NCBI GenBank assembly: GCA_018436095.1
Contig: JAHDMJ010000001.1
Location: 186,001-250,000 of the forward strand
Reading direction: 5' to 3'
Source: Clostridia bacterium
Lineage (GTDB): Bacteria; Bacillota; Peptococcia; DRI-13; UBA5745
Length of the DNA stretch: 64,000 nucleotides
Positions within the stretch are counted from its first letter, which is position 1. Every line of letters begins with the position of its first letter. Shown one piece after another: positions 23,339-31,509 of the stretch. The position numbers and the translations under genes are program-made. The notes under the pieces were generated by a model, which searched no databases, was not told where the DNA came from, and saw only the letters and a program-made list of their open reading frames with translations.

Positions 23339-25492
23339 CTACCTCGCGCTCATCTTCGCCACATAAGCCCCCACATAATACCGCTTCAAAATATCCTGCC
23401 AACTCACTCCCTTATTGGCCAAATCATTGGCCCCATACTGGCACATGCCCACGCCGTGGCCATAGCCTTTGCTGATAACTTCCAATCCCTCGGCAGTCAG
23501 CCTGGCCTGGAAATTGGCAGAAGGCAACCCCAAAGCGCTTCTCAACTGAGTGCCGGTAAACTCCTGCCCCAAAATAGAGGCCGACAGCACCCGGCCGCTG
23601 TCCGTGCGGCCTGTTACCTGGCACATATTGCTGCCGCTTAGCGAAGCCCCTGCCGGTATGGCCGATAACGTAGTTCCCAAAAGCCGGTCCGCATCCTGGA
23701 ATTTGACTAGCGTTACCTTTTCCGTATGGGGATCCTGGTGGCCGCTGCATTCCACAGCCTGCAGATAAGGTACGCTTCTGCCCCAGACGTTGACGGCCGC
23801 TTCCGTTTTTTCGCCGCCGCAGGAGGCATGATAAAGGGGGTCGGTGACTTCTCCTTCATAGAGGAGAATTACCCCCAAGGTTTCCCCCACCGCCTGGCGG
23901 ATTTTCCCTTCATATTCATCAAATTGGCTGCCCCAGCGTTTGCGCCGCTCTTGCTCGCCTATCCAAGCCTGATTGATATTATGATCGTTGGTCACATTGG
24001 CGGCAGGCTGGATTTCGGCCAAGGCTGGACTAGCCCCTTTGACCATTCTGCTTACACCATAAGTCCTGGCCGCTACAGCCTGGGCCTTTAATGCTTCCAA
24101 GCCAAAGGAAGCCGGCATTTCACCCGCTACAACACCCACTACGTATTCTTCCAGATCCATTTCCATTAGCTGCTGGCTTTGGTATTCGTAGAGTTTGATT
24201 TTAACCCCGCTATTAAAGGATTGCCAGGCTGCCGGCAATTGGTTCAGGTTCTGCAGGCCTCTGGGCTTTTCTTCTCCTTTAGATAGCATGCGGCCCCAAA
24301 GGGCTTTCCAATAAGAGGTCAAGCCTCCCTTGCTCTCCACAGCCTGGCCTTGGCCTCCTTTTTGTCCTTCTTCCTGTCCAGACCCGGCCCCCACTGGAGC
24401 CCCAGTCTCTACCGCATATTCCGGCAATCTTGATTCCAAAAGCCCGATAGTTTCCAACCCGGTAAAGAGATAGGGCACGAATACCCATAAGGCCAAGGCT
24501 ACCAGGACACAGCGGACAAAGGCAAACCTGGGCCGGCTGGCAAATCCCCTGCCTCCGCCTCGGGCCCGCCGGGAACTTCTTGTCCTCCGCATGCCGCCGC
24601 CGGCTTTCCCCGACCTAAAGCCAAGACCACCTTTACCTAAACCGCTACCTTTGCCTAAACCTCCATTTAATCCTCCACTTAATCCTCCACGGGCCAGGTG
24701 CCGGCCGCCCCCGCTGCTATTGCGGCTTGCCATCAGGCTCTTGCTTCTGGTTGCATTAGCTCTTAACGCAGCGCTGCGGCTCAACTCCCGTTCAGAAATC
24801 AAAGTACTTCGCTGCCCCGAAGCAACTTTCTGATCTGAAACAAGCCTTTGATTTAAGGCATTTCTTTGATCTGAAGCAACCTTTTGTCCCAAAAACGCCC
24901 GTTGCTCCGTTGCTCCTCGTTGCTCCGAAGGGGTTCCCCGGCTTATAATAATGTTTTGAGCGGCTGCGCCCCTTTGTCCTAAGTCAGCCTGCCGCCCGAA
25001 AGTCCCCTCCCGTTTTAACGCTGCATTGCCCATTAAAGCAGTATCCTGCCTCAACGGGACTTCTCGGGACAAATTGCTATCTCGTGTTAAAGCAGTATGC
25101 CGCGGCAAGACCCTGCTTCGCAGCAAAGCATCGTTGGGTGACGCTATCTTGCTTCGCGGCAAATCACCGGCACTGCCGCCGGTCAAGGTTCGGCTATCTT
25201 TGTAGCTCTGCCCCGCCAGACCCCGGCTCATTTCCGGCCCCCCTAGCCTTCCTTTGCCTCCGGGCCGTCCCATTGCCGGGTCCATCTTGCCCCCGGCTTC
25301 CCACTCAGCCTGCCCTTCTTCTCCAGCTTCTCCTCTGCTCCAGACAAGGCCGGACCGACTGGCGGAACGGTTAAACCAAGACGCTACCCTCCGGCAAAAA
25401 CGCCGCCAGGCCCAGATGAATTGGGTGCGACTCCGTAATAAAAAAGGAGACCTGGCATTAGGTCTCCTGAAAGATGTCTTGCGTATACCCAT
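23339..25492 (-). CDS. spoIID: SpoIID with very long basic N-terminal extension
   Basis: Stage II sporulation protein D, a septal peptidoglycan lytic transglycosylase of the SpoIIDMP engulfment machine. The catalytic SpoIID domain occupies about residues 431-716 (YVVGVVAGEMPASFGLEALKAQAVAARTY and the end GYGHGVGMCQYGA). One membrane helix is at about 321-341. Before it lies a 320-residue Arg/Ser/Gln/Gly-rich tail with irregular QR/QK repeats and Gly-Leu-Gly runs, whereas SpoIID is normally about 340 residues in total. ATG 25492 has AAGGGGGGAG upstream. If the tail is translated it faces the mother-cell cytoplasm. A terminator-like hairpin sits in codons 9-16. Confidence 0.85.
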   Translation of the reverse strand: MGIRKTSFRRPNARSPFLLRSRTQFIWAWRRFCRRVASWFNRSASRSGLVWSRGEAGEEGQAEWEAGGKMDPAMGRPGGKGRLGGPEMSRGLAGQSYKDSRTLTGGSAGDLPRSKIASPNDALLRSRVLPRHTALTRDSNLSREVPLRQDTALMGNAALKREGTFGRQADLGQRGAAAQNIIISRGTPSEQRGATEQRAFLGQKVASDQRNALNQRLVSDQKVASGQRSTLISERELSRSAALRANATRSKSLMASRNSSGGGRHLARGGLSGGLNGGLGKGSGLGKGGLGFRSGKAGGGMRRTRSSRRARGGGRGFASRPRFAFVRCVLVALALWVFVPYLFTGLETIGLLESRLPEYAVETGAPVGAGSGQEEGQKGGQGQAVESKGGLTSYWKALWGRMLSKGEEKPRGLQNLNQLPAAWQSFNSGVKIKLYEYQSQQLMEMDLEEYVVGVVAGEMPASFGLEALKAQAVAARTYGVSRMVKGASPALAEIQPAANVTNDHNINQAWIGEQERRKRWGSQFDEYEGKIRQAVGETLGVILLYEGEVTDPLYHASCGGEKTEAAVNVWGRSVPYLQAVECSGHQDPHTEKVTLVKFQDADRLLGTTLSAIPAGASLSGSNMCQVTGRTDSGRVLSASILGQEFTGTQLRSALGLPSANFQARLTAEGLEVISKGYGHGVGMCQYGANDLANKGVSWQDILKRYYVGAYVAKMSAR
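25439..25468 (-). terminator. Terminator-like hairpin inside spoIID codons 9-16
   Basis: On the minus strand AGGAGACCT (25468-25460) and AGGTCTCCT (25453-25445) are perfect inverted repeats with a 6-base loop, followed at once by TTTTT. It has every feature of an intrinsic terminator but lies about 25 bases into the spoIID reading frame. It may be an attenuator, or a sign that the true start is downstream. Confidence 0.6.
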
Positions 25493-25516
25493 CGGGCTCC
25501 CCCCTTCGCCATAATC

Positions 25517-25545
25517 ATCCATATGCGAAAGGGACGAGTTTTATA
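25517..25545 (-). promoter_or_regulatory. Possible sigma-E promoter of spoIID
   Basis: On the minus strand TTATAAA lies 14 bases before CATATGGAT (25525-25517), resembling the sigma-E pattern of an ATA-centred -35 and CATA at -10. Transcription would begin near 25509, giving a short leader to ATG 25492. The match is partial. Confidence 0.3.
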
Positions 25546-25553
25546 ACGCATGA

Positions 25554-25582
25554 AAGAAAATTTCGAGTGTAGAAATTTTCTT
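25554..25582. repeat. Perfect 11-bp inverted repeat at the spoIID-side edge of island B
   Basis: AAGAAAATTTC (25554-25564) and GAAATTTTCTT (25572-25582) face each other across 7 bases. The right arm lies inside the direct repeat that recurs at the murA side. It may be the recombination or structural site of the element. Confidence 0.6.
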
Positions 25583-25599
25583 CCCACTGTGCGTTTCAA
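25570..25599. repeat. Left copy of 30-bp direct repeat flanking island B
   Basis: Matches 41418-41447 at 27 of 30 positions; shared blocks are TAGAAATTTTC, TCCC, CTGTGC and TTTCAA in the same orientation. The two copies lie on the spoIID side and murA side of the A+T-rich block, so they are candidate attL/attR or an old target duplication. Confidence 0.6.
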
Positions 25600-25698
25600 C
25601 GAGGCGCTTGAATAGTGATGATCGATTAAACTGCAAAGCGGTGGTAAATGCCGCAGACCGCCTCGTTATACGGAATAATGTCAAACAGCATTATTCCG
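25598..25698. repeat. Nested inverted repeats at island edge
   Basis: AACGAGGCG (25598-25606) pairs with CGCCTCGTT (25660-25668). A second hairpin CGGAATAATG/CATTATTCCG (25671-25680 and 25689-25698) follows immediately. No reading frame is evident. They may be folded transcription ends for the 25718 gene or remains of a mobile element end. Confidence 0.5.
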
Positions 25699-25717
25699 CT
25701 CGATTTCCAATGACGTT

Positions 25718-26734
25718 CTATCCTTGCTGTAATGCGTCTTCAAGGTATTCTGCGGATAATAAATCCTCACGTCGCACGTATACTGGCCCCTGCGGTGAAT
25801 TTTTGCTTTCGCGCAGCTTTATTTTTCTTTGCAGCTTCTCCGCAGGTGCTTTGAACTCAACGAGATATTTGCCGGAATCCTCATATGGACGAATTTCCTT
25901 TATTTCGGCGATATAAGTGACTGCACTTTCTGGCGCAACCTGATACGCCGCAATATATTGTATTCTTGCTTTCATCGCTGCGCCGATACGAATGGCGTAC
26001 CAACAGTTTTCACCGATAAACGTCTCCTGGAATCCCTGCTCTTGTGCCGGCACAATAATTGTATCACAGCTTGCCCGACGAGCAAGCCGTCTGGCATGAC
26101 CGTCGTCCGTCCCAGCAGTTTCCTCCACCTCAGGAATATCTGCGTCACTGTCATAAAGAGTATCATATTGATAGGCGAAGCTGTCGCCGGATTTATATGT
26201 TCTGAGTTCCAGAACCGAAATGTTGGCGTTTATTTTCTGCAGAACCTTGTAAAGCTCCGGGCGGGCTTCGTCTATGATGACAATCGCCCTGAAGTCGTCA
26301 TACACAGCCCGGTCGAGATAGGCGTCAATATTTCGCGCATCCGACATATGGCATCCCTGATTCAGCCGTTCCTTAAAAACTGGGTTCTCCAGAATATATT
26401 TCATAAGAAGGTTCCTGATTTGGGTTTGTGAATCCTCAAAATTAATGGAGAATTTCAAAAGCTGTATGCCGATATGCTTAAAGGGATCGTGACTGACGAT
26501 TTCGTTTTCAATTAGATAGAGGACCGGAGAAGAAGGGACTGTCATATCGATCAAGAAGCCGTCGGGTATAATACTAAATTCGCTCCCCCGTAACTTCTTT
26601 TTAATATCCAAATAGATGGTTTGCTCGCCAAATATCCTATCGGCAAGCGCAACAACCTGTGCTTCAAAATGCTCCTCTTTAGTAAACTGATGGGGATGAT
26701 ACAGCATTTCGCCAATCAGAATATTCAAATACAT
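25718..26734 (-). CDS. Putative PD-(D/E)XK-like nuclease, island B
   Basis: Protein of 338 residues that I do not recognise as a named family. Residues 50-80 (SEFSIIPDGFLIDM ... VLYLIENEI) match the Asp58...Glu76-x-Glu78 layout of PD-(D/E)XK nucleases, though with Glu where Lys is common. After it, HDPFKHIGIQLLKF gives the helix with Gln. The C-terminal third is basic and contains VRREDLLSAEYLEDALQQG. AAGGAGGGC precedes ATG 26734 very closely; ATG 26761 is a weaker alternative. It is the last minus-strand gene of island B next to spoIID. Confidence 0.5.
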   Translation of the reverse strand: MYLNILIGEMLYHPHQFTKEEHFEAQVVALADRIFGEQTIYLDIKKKLRGSEFSIIPDGFLIDMTVPSSPVLYLIENEIVSHDPFKHIGIQLLKFSINFEDSQTQIRNLLMKYILENPVFKERLNQGCHMSDARNIDAYLDRAVYDDFRAIVIIDEARPELYKVLQKINANISVLELRTYKSGDSFAYQYDTLYDSDADIPEVEETAGTDDGHARRLARRASCDTIIVPAQEQGFQETFIGENCWYAIRIGAAMKARIQYIAAYQVAPESAVTYIAEIKEIRPYEDSGKYLVEFKAPAEKLQRKIKLRESKNSPQGPVYVRREDLLSAEYLEDALQQG

Positions 26735-26756
26735 GCCCTCCTTTTTTGCACTACCG

Positions 26757-26885
26757 CACAAAGTACAGCTTCTGCTCGCCGTTCTTTGTCAGGTACACAT
26801 GTAATATCCCTCGCCCTCCAGCTTCAGGTAGCGGATGCCATCAATCTCAAACTGTCAGATGGCGTTAGGGCTGGTGCTTGAATTG
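26757..26885 (-). pseudogene. Short gene remnant with frameshift
   Basis: On the minus strand one frame reads FEIDGIRYLKLEGEGYYM and, after a one-base shift, YLTKNGEQKLYFVR then stop. The continuity across the shift suggests the 3' end of a decayed gene. Family unknown. Confidence 0.35.
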
Positions 26886-26894
26886 TAGTTTCAA

Positions 26895-27596
26895 TCAGAA
26901 CACCTGCTCAATACTCTGCACTTCTACATCGGCAGCGTCCTGCTGCAATTCTATTTGCGTTTTCAGTATACTCTTAAAAAACTGACGCCTGCAGTTTATA
27001 TATGCTTCTTCCTTTAGCTTAATATTCTTTACATGGGATATCTGGGGAAAGCTCATATACAAGGTATCTGCTATCTTTTCCCCTTCAAATAAGCGGCACT
27101 GCCCTCTCTTTTCGGTGAGTTGGCGTATCAGGATGCTGCTGATATCCAGTTCGCTCGGCACCGCCAATAACAAAGAGCCACCCTTGACGATTGGATAGTC
27201 AATTCGACAGGCCACCATTGATGAAAGACCGGGATTTATAATAATGTCCACAGCGCAAAGATCTGTGCTTCCAATATTGATAACTTCAATGCATTGTGAT
27301 TTATCAGTTACAATTATGCCGTTTGCATACCAAATAAACTCAGGATGATCGTCAATAGATTTCGCATTACGATAGATGCGGACATCAACAAGCCATTGTT
27401 CTGTAATCATCATCAAATTCAAACATAAATGAATCACATAGACTATAAGAGGCAGCAGCACGACAGAATACGTAGCCTGAACCCACCCCTCCCCCGATGA
27501 TGTGCCAATAATTGCGACAATGATCGCAACTGCAACAAGCAATATAAATACCTTTTGGCTCTCATTGTCTTTGGCCTTTCTCGTAAGTCTTTTCAT
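26895..27596 (-). CDS. Membrane protein of unknown function, island B
   Basis: Protein of 233 residues with a positive N-terminus and two membrane helices (VFILLVAVAIIVAIIG at about 17-33 and YSVVLLPLIVYVIHLCLNLM at about 44-64), then a 165-residue soluble domain rich in beta-like segments. GAGGGAG lies 5 bases before ATG 27596. The upstream zinc-ribbon gene ends 19 bases earlier, so they are probably co-transcribed. I see no known family. Two helices followed by a soluble domain would suit a membrane-acting effector or sensor, but that is speculation. Confidence 0.6.
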   Translation of the reverse strand: MKRLTRKAKDNESQKVFILLVAVAIIVAIIGTSSGEGWVQATYSVVLLPLIVYVIHLCLNLMMITEQWLVDVRIYRNAKSIDDHPEFIWYANGIIVTDKSQCIEVINIGSTDLCAVDIIINPGLSSMVACRIDYPIVKGGSLLLAVPSELDISSILIRQLTEKRGQCRLFEGEKIADTLYMSFPQISHVKNIKLKEEAYINCRRQFFKSILKTQIELQQDAADVEVQSIEQVF

Positions 27597-27614
27597 AAAT
27601 CTCCCTCGCGCAAA

Positions 27615-28289
27615 CTACTCCCCCTGTAAATAAAGCTGTCTGATGTCCTTTGCAAGCGGAGCAGTATTCTCAATCTCAAGACGCCGATACAGATATTTTT
27701 CCATGCCGCGGTCATGCCACAGTTCACCAATAATCTCATGGGGATCGTCGACCACATAATTTCTGCCCTGTAACGCACCGCAATGCTCACATGTATTGGC
27801 CATATATTTTGAATTGGTCGGCCGGCTGTACCGCATTTGAATTGTCGGTATTTGTTTCGATAGCAGTTCGTCTATGTAACTTAAATCGCCCAGGCCAGCC
27901 GTAGGGCCACCCATGCTGAAAATCTCATCCAATTCTGCAAGATCATAATCCAGATAGTAGGAGTATACCGGCGTTTTCTTCCCGCATTTATAGCATTCTT
28001 TATCCCAGCGATAGATATTGAGTCCATAGATCTCCAAATACTTCAACACCAGGTCGGGCAGCTTGAGTGTCGATTTGCAGGTCGGATAATTGGAGCATCC
28101 AGCGAACATGCCATATTTGCCGTCCCTGACCTTATAGTGACCGTTGCATTGATTGCACGGAACCCGGATTACCTGATCCGCAGGCGCAGGAGCAGCTCTC
28201 GGTGTCGGCGCAGGCGTAGGGGGGCTCAGGGTCTGAGGTTTCTGTACGTCATGCTCTTTTTTTCCGAATAGCTTACCGAACAGTCCCAT
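27615..28289 (-). CDS. Topoisomerase-type zinc-finger protein, island B
   Basis: Protein of 224 residues. After a Pro/Ala linker there is a C4 finger (VPCNQCNGHYKVRDGKYGMFAGCSNYPTCK, about residues 45-74) of the type found at the C-terminus of DNA topoisomerase I and in some restriction proteins. A second Cys pair (CYKCGK, about 100) and a third (CEHCGA, about 165) follow. It probably binds nucleic acid. AGGAGG is 7 bases before ATG 28289, and the gene begins 12 bases after the stop of the broken helicase. It likely belonged to the same operon as that helicase and the PLD gene. Confidence 0.65.
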   Translation of the reverse strand: MGLFGKLFGKKEHDVQKPQTLSPPTPAPTPRAAPAPADQVIRVPCNQCNGHYKVRDGKYGMFAGCSNYPTCKSTLKLPDLVLKYLEIYGLNIYRWDKECYKCGKKTPVYSYYLDYDLAELDEIFSMGGPTAGLGDLSYIDELLSKQIPTIQMRYSRPTNSKYMANTCEHCGALQGRNYVVDDPHEIIGELWHDRGMEKYLYRRLEIENTAPLAKDIRQLYLQGE

Positions 28290-28300
28290 CTCTATTCCTC

Positions 28301-28729
28301 CTACACAAACTTCATTTCAATACCGCGATCCCGCAGCAGCAGCTTGGCGTTAGCCATATCGGTGATGTCAGCAAAGCACCTCTGCACGGTGAAGTAAGCG
28401 TCGAGTACCTCTTGCCACTGGCCGATCAGGTGGGTGGGGACGGTGAGCAGGACGAGCTCCTTACCCTCAACCTATTTTTGCACCACGATGAGCAACGCCT
28501 CAAAGGTTTTGCCAAGGACGCCCTCGTCACAGAGGATAACGCCTCTAAGGTAGGGTGAGCGCAGGGCAAACAGCACCGCCGCAATCCGGTATGGAAAGAC
28601 CTCCATGCTGGAGGAAGCCAGGACGGGGAGCAGCTTGTCGGTGCCGGAGACGGCATCGAGCTGCCGGGCAATATAATAAGCGTGGAAGGATGAAACCAGC
28701 GACATTGGCACCCCTCTCCGCAGCAGCAC
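28301..28729 (-). pseudogene. Remnant of SNF2/RapA-type helicase
   Basis: One frame reads a helicase start: SFHAYYIARQL, then FPYRIAAVLFALRSPYLRGVILCDE, and a Walker A region altered to GVLGKT where the family has DEVGLGKT. A TAG stop follows FEALLIVVQK (28473-28471). The same frame continues past it with VPTHLIGQWQEVL, the next helicase motif, then ends at 28301 without the remaining several hundred residues. A nonsense codon, a scrambled ATP site and a truncation show it is dead. The PLD remnant upstream suggests a PLD-helicase system. Confidence 0.7.
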
Positions 28730-28988
28730 GATTATGAAAATTATACCATGCCCTTATTTTATTTTCAAAAATATATGTACAAGCGGTCGGTGTCAAGTTC
28801 TTGTAGGAAAAAAAATAAATTGAGTCGCAGAATAAGTGCAGGGTAGAATAAGAACTGTCATCAAAGAGCAGTCAGCGAGAAAAGGAATAGATGGCAGAAA
28901 AAGCAGGCGTCTTTTTGCCCAGGTTACCCATTGGGTACCGGCAACATAGCGCAATCTGGCGCAGACGAGCATTAGTGCAGAGTTGCCA

Positions 28989-29264
28989 TCAGGAAAAGGC
29001 GCCGACAACTCTTGTACGGCAGTGAATCTCAAGATTAAGTTGTTCGATAACGTTGTTGGTGCGACTGCTCACAGACTTAATGAAATTCTCATGGTAAAAG
29101 CGCGTGATCAACTGGGATGTAAGACCTCTCCCCGCGGAATCTGCAAGGTATCTTGTCATGGATTCCTGGACGAAGGGGCTAATGATTCTGATTCGCTGCT
29201 TTGCATTCTCGAAAGCGCCGATAATCGCATCCCGATGATTCTTATCTAATAATTCAATCGCCAT
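28989..29264 (-). pseudogene. Truncated phospholipase-D-like nuclease gene
   Basis: About 91 residues. The sequence LLDKNHRDAIIGAF, IRIISPFV and LITRFYHENFIKSVSS fits the start of PLD-like DNA-processing proteins that normally continue to the HKD motifs. Here the family pattern is lost after about residue 75 and the frame stops, so no catalytic HKD motif is present. AAGGAGGTG precedes ATG 29264. The stretch 28730-28988 between it and the helicase remnant has no recognisable gene and may be degraded sequence of the same locus. Confidence 0.5.
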
Positions 29265-29291
29265 CACGCACCTCCTTCACTCATTTTCGTG

Positions 29292-30752
29292 TTAACGTAG
29301 CCGAATGAACTCATTTTTCCCGTGGTCAACACCTACGCAACAGACGACGGCGGGGTCAATACAGAATTCCTCGGCCAGGATATGTATATCAACCATATTC
29401 AAGACAAATTGCTGATCAACTACTCTGCCGTGCTCAATTTCCATCTCTTTAATTCGGTGACATATTTGTGTTCTCATATGATATGGTACGGTGTTGAATT
29501 GGCGAACCATATCGGCATCGCTCATTATACTACCGGACAAAGCACGATAGCTTTCTGCATAGTCATGGAATCTTGCTCGTGAAATATCTTTGAAAAAGAT
29601 GCGCTTCCCTTTGGTTGCCTTGCCTTTTGACTTCGCTGCACTTTTCACCCCCCAAAATTTCCGTACATCCTCAAATTGCACATCGATATTTGATAGTAAC
29701 GCCTTAATGATGTTCTGTCCTGAATCATCGTAGAAATAAAAAGTGCATCTCTCAACTTTAGAATCATTTATGATTTTAAACAGATGTCTGTCGTTATACG
29801 GGGACAGCCCCAGTATTATGAGTTCGCCATCAATATCACGTAGTGGCTGAATCGGGTAAGGTTCTTCGAACTTCAAATCAGGATTATCGCATTTCAGAAT
29901 AATTGATTCTCTCATCCGGGCGACAAGCACATTTCTGTTGCCCTTCCAGGTTTCAACATCGTCATGTATGGTCGGATTATCTTTATATCCGATTGCCATT
30001 TTTTCAACTGCAGAATTCGCCAATTCGCCTTCCTGCATTGAATACTGCTTATAATCGCCGCTGTAGGTTGTAAGGGCGGTCGAATATAGGTGGGCGTAAT
30101 CCTCATCAATGACAGCATCTTTATAAGGATGATCTGACAACTTATTTCTAAAAGAGTCAGGATTATAAACGGCGCTTCTTGTTACAAAATCCCCATGAAG
30201 ATGAAGAACTGGAACACCGGCCGCAGCTTCGATGTTGGTATCATAATTAGTCGTAAAAATGCTATCAAATTCCTTGAGCCAAGAAACAAACTCAGGGCTA
30301 AACTTGTCGCTGAGTGTATTGATCTTTCCGTTATCATAAATTGCATTCAGAAAACAGCACTTTAAGGCTTCGCGCACAGCATAACGCTCTGGATTAACAA
30401 TCCCAATACTATGGCACAACAGGTCATGGATAAGGTAATAATCCTCGAAACCGACCTGTGTTATACGGAGCGATTTTTTATCCCCATACTTGTTTTTGAA
30501 TTCCTTCAACGATTCCCGCTCGGTGGTACTGTTTGTATATCTATCGTATCCGCCCTTGATGATTCTTGGAATCTCCAAGAAAAGATAACCGATATAGCAT
30601 TTCGCCTCAATGGGGTCATCGGTTATGATGTGTTTTGGGAAATTAGAATCTTTGAAACATTTAAGTGTCCGGAGAATGATTGCAGCATTGCAGCAGTCAT
30701 ACCCCCCATGTTGAATGTTTATCCCATTACCTGCAAGAAGATATCGTTTCAT
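29292..30752 (-). CDS. SIR2-like domain protein, island B
   Basis: Protein of 486 residues with a SIR2-type Rossmann fold: N-terminal YLLAGNGINIQ (NAD-binding glycine loop), FTTNYDTNIE at about residue 165, and HLHGDF at about 183 holding the catalytic-type His. Bacterial SIR2-like proteins of this kind act in anti-phage systems as NADases or as bound partners of other enzymes. The C-terminal 150 residues are helical with a Lys-rich stretch (KSAAKSKGKATKGKR). No TIR (ThsB) gene is adjacent, so it is not a Thoeris locus. The PD-(D/E)XK gene ends 24 bases upstream, making a likely two-gene unit. Confidence 0.75.
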   Translation of the reverse strand: MKRYLLAGNGINIQHGGYDCCNAAIILRTLKCFKDSNFPKHIITDDPIEAKCYIGYLFLEIPRIIKGGYDRYTNSTTERESLKEFKNKYGDKKSLRITQVGFEDYYLIHDLLCHSIGIVNPERYAVREALKCCFLNAIYDNGKINTLSDKFSPEFVSWLKEFDSIFTTNYDTNIEAAAGVPVLHLHGDFVTRSAVYNPDSFRNKLSDHPYKDAVIDEDYAHLYSTALTTYSGDYKQYSMQEGELANSAVEKMAIGYKDNPTIHDDVETWKGNRNVLVARMRESIILKCDNPDLKFEEPYPIQPLRDIDGELIILGLSPYNDRHLFKIINDSKVERCTFYFYDDSGQNIIKALLSNIDVQFEDVRKFWGVKSAAKSKGKATKGKRIFFKDISRARFHDYAESYRALSGSIMSDADMVRQFNTVPYHMRTQICHRIKEMEIEHGRVVDQQFVLNMVDIHILAEEFCIDPAVVCCVGVDHGKNEFIRLR

Positions 30753-30776
30753 TAAAGCTGCATATACCTCCTGTGC

Positions 30777-31406
30777 TTAGGTTTCAGAAAATACTGTCAA
30801 CACCGCATACATAAATGCACCGTTCTTCGTTTCTACCCTGCTGTAGTCACGCCATTCGATATGGTAGCTGCCGGAGAGGACGAGGGGATTTCCCCGACCT
30901 TTTGTAGAGCCCTCATTCATGCTTGCGCCCCAGGACATGGCCCCTTCCTTGATGGCGCCATTATGAACGCTGAACGCCGAATATCCGGCAGTATCATTCT
31001 TTGGCACATTCCAGTAATACGGGTCGTTTGTCAGCCAGATGACGTATCCTTCCCGGTAGCCCATGATGTGCTCACGGAAAGCCTCAATACGGCATATGTC
31101 TTTCACAAAATCATATTTGCCGACGTCCTGTGCACCGTGATTTTTAAGGTTATACGGCTCGCCGCTGACCACTGCACTGAATAGCTTTGTTTTGTATTTT
31201 AACTCTATCGGGTAGATGTCGTTTCCGAGCTGGACGAGAATGTCTATGTATTTCGTTGGGTCATCCGGCGGTGGGTACTCCAGCCGAACGGCTGCATCGG
31301 GGCATTGCGTTTGTATCTCCCACGCGAGGGCGAACTGAAAATCCGCTTCTGAGTGAAACACAGCCCGTTTCACCCGGAGCGCTTCTATGATGTTGATGAC
31401 CTCCAC
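30777..31406 (-). CDS. PD-(D/E)XK nuclease-like protein paired with SIR2
   Basis: Protein of 209 residues. The core is Glu20 helix (SEADFQFALAWEI), Asp55 (KYIDILVQL) and Glu68-Leu-Lys70 (YPIELKYKTK), the canonical PD-(D/E)XK order. The second half is rich in Gly/Trp and ends with a typical beta strand. GTG 31406 is the start, with AAGGAGGG 5 bases before it. It lies directly upstream of the SIR2-like gene on the same strand. It could be the DNA-degrading effector or an independent nuclease; its direct role is not known. Confidence 0.65.
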   Translation of the reverse strand: MEVINIIEALRVKRAVFHSEADFQFALAWEIQTQCPDAAVRLEYPPPDDPTKYIDILVQLGNDIYPIELKYKTKLFSAVVSGEPYNLKNHGAQDVGKYDFVKDICRIEAFREHIMGYREGYVIWLTNDPYYWNVPKNDTAGYSAFSVHNGAIKEGAMSWGASMNEGSTKGRGNPLVLSGSYHIEWRDYSRVETKNGAFMYAVLTVFSET

Positions 31407-31509
31407 TCAATCCCTCCTTTTAACCAGTTATAATTTCTTCAACGAAAGGATGTTCTCCCTCAGAAAATTTTTCAAGCAACCTACTTGATATAGCGGTCAC
31501 ACAAGATAA

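Noticed and set aside
25829-26431. 200-codon plus-strand frame in island B
   Set aside because: It is antisense to the PD-(D/E)XK-like gene, which has the better start signal and motif support.
28793-29032. 79-codon minus-strand reading frame after the PLD remnant
   Set aside because: It could be a frameshifted continuation, but it does not show the HKD motif or any PLD pattern, so I treat it as degraded sequence.
29292-31406. Thoeris system
   Set aside because: A SIR2-like gene is present, but no TIR-domain ThsB gene is adjacent; the neighbour is a PD-(D/E)XK protein.
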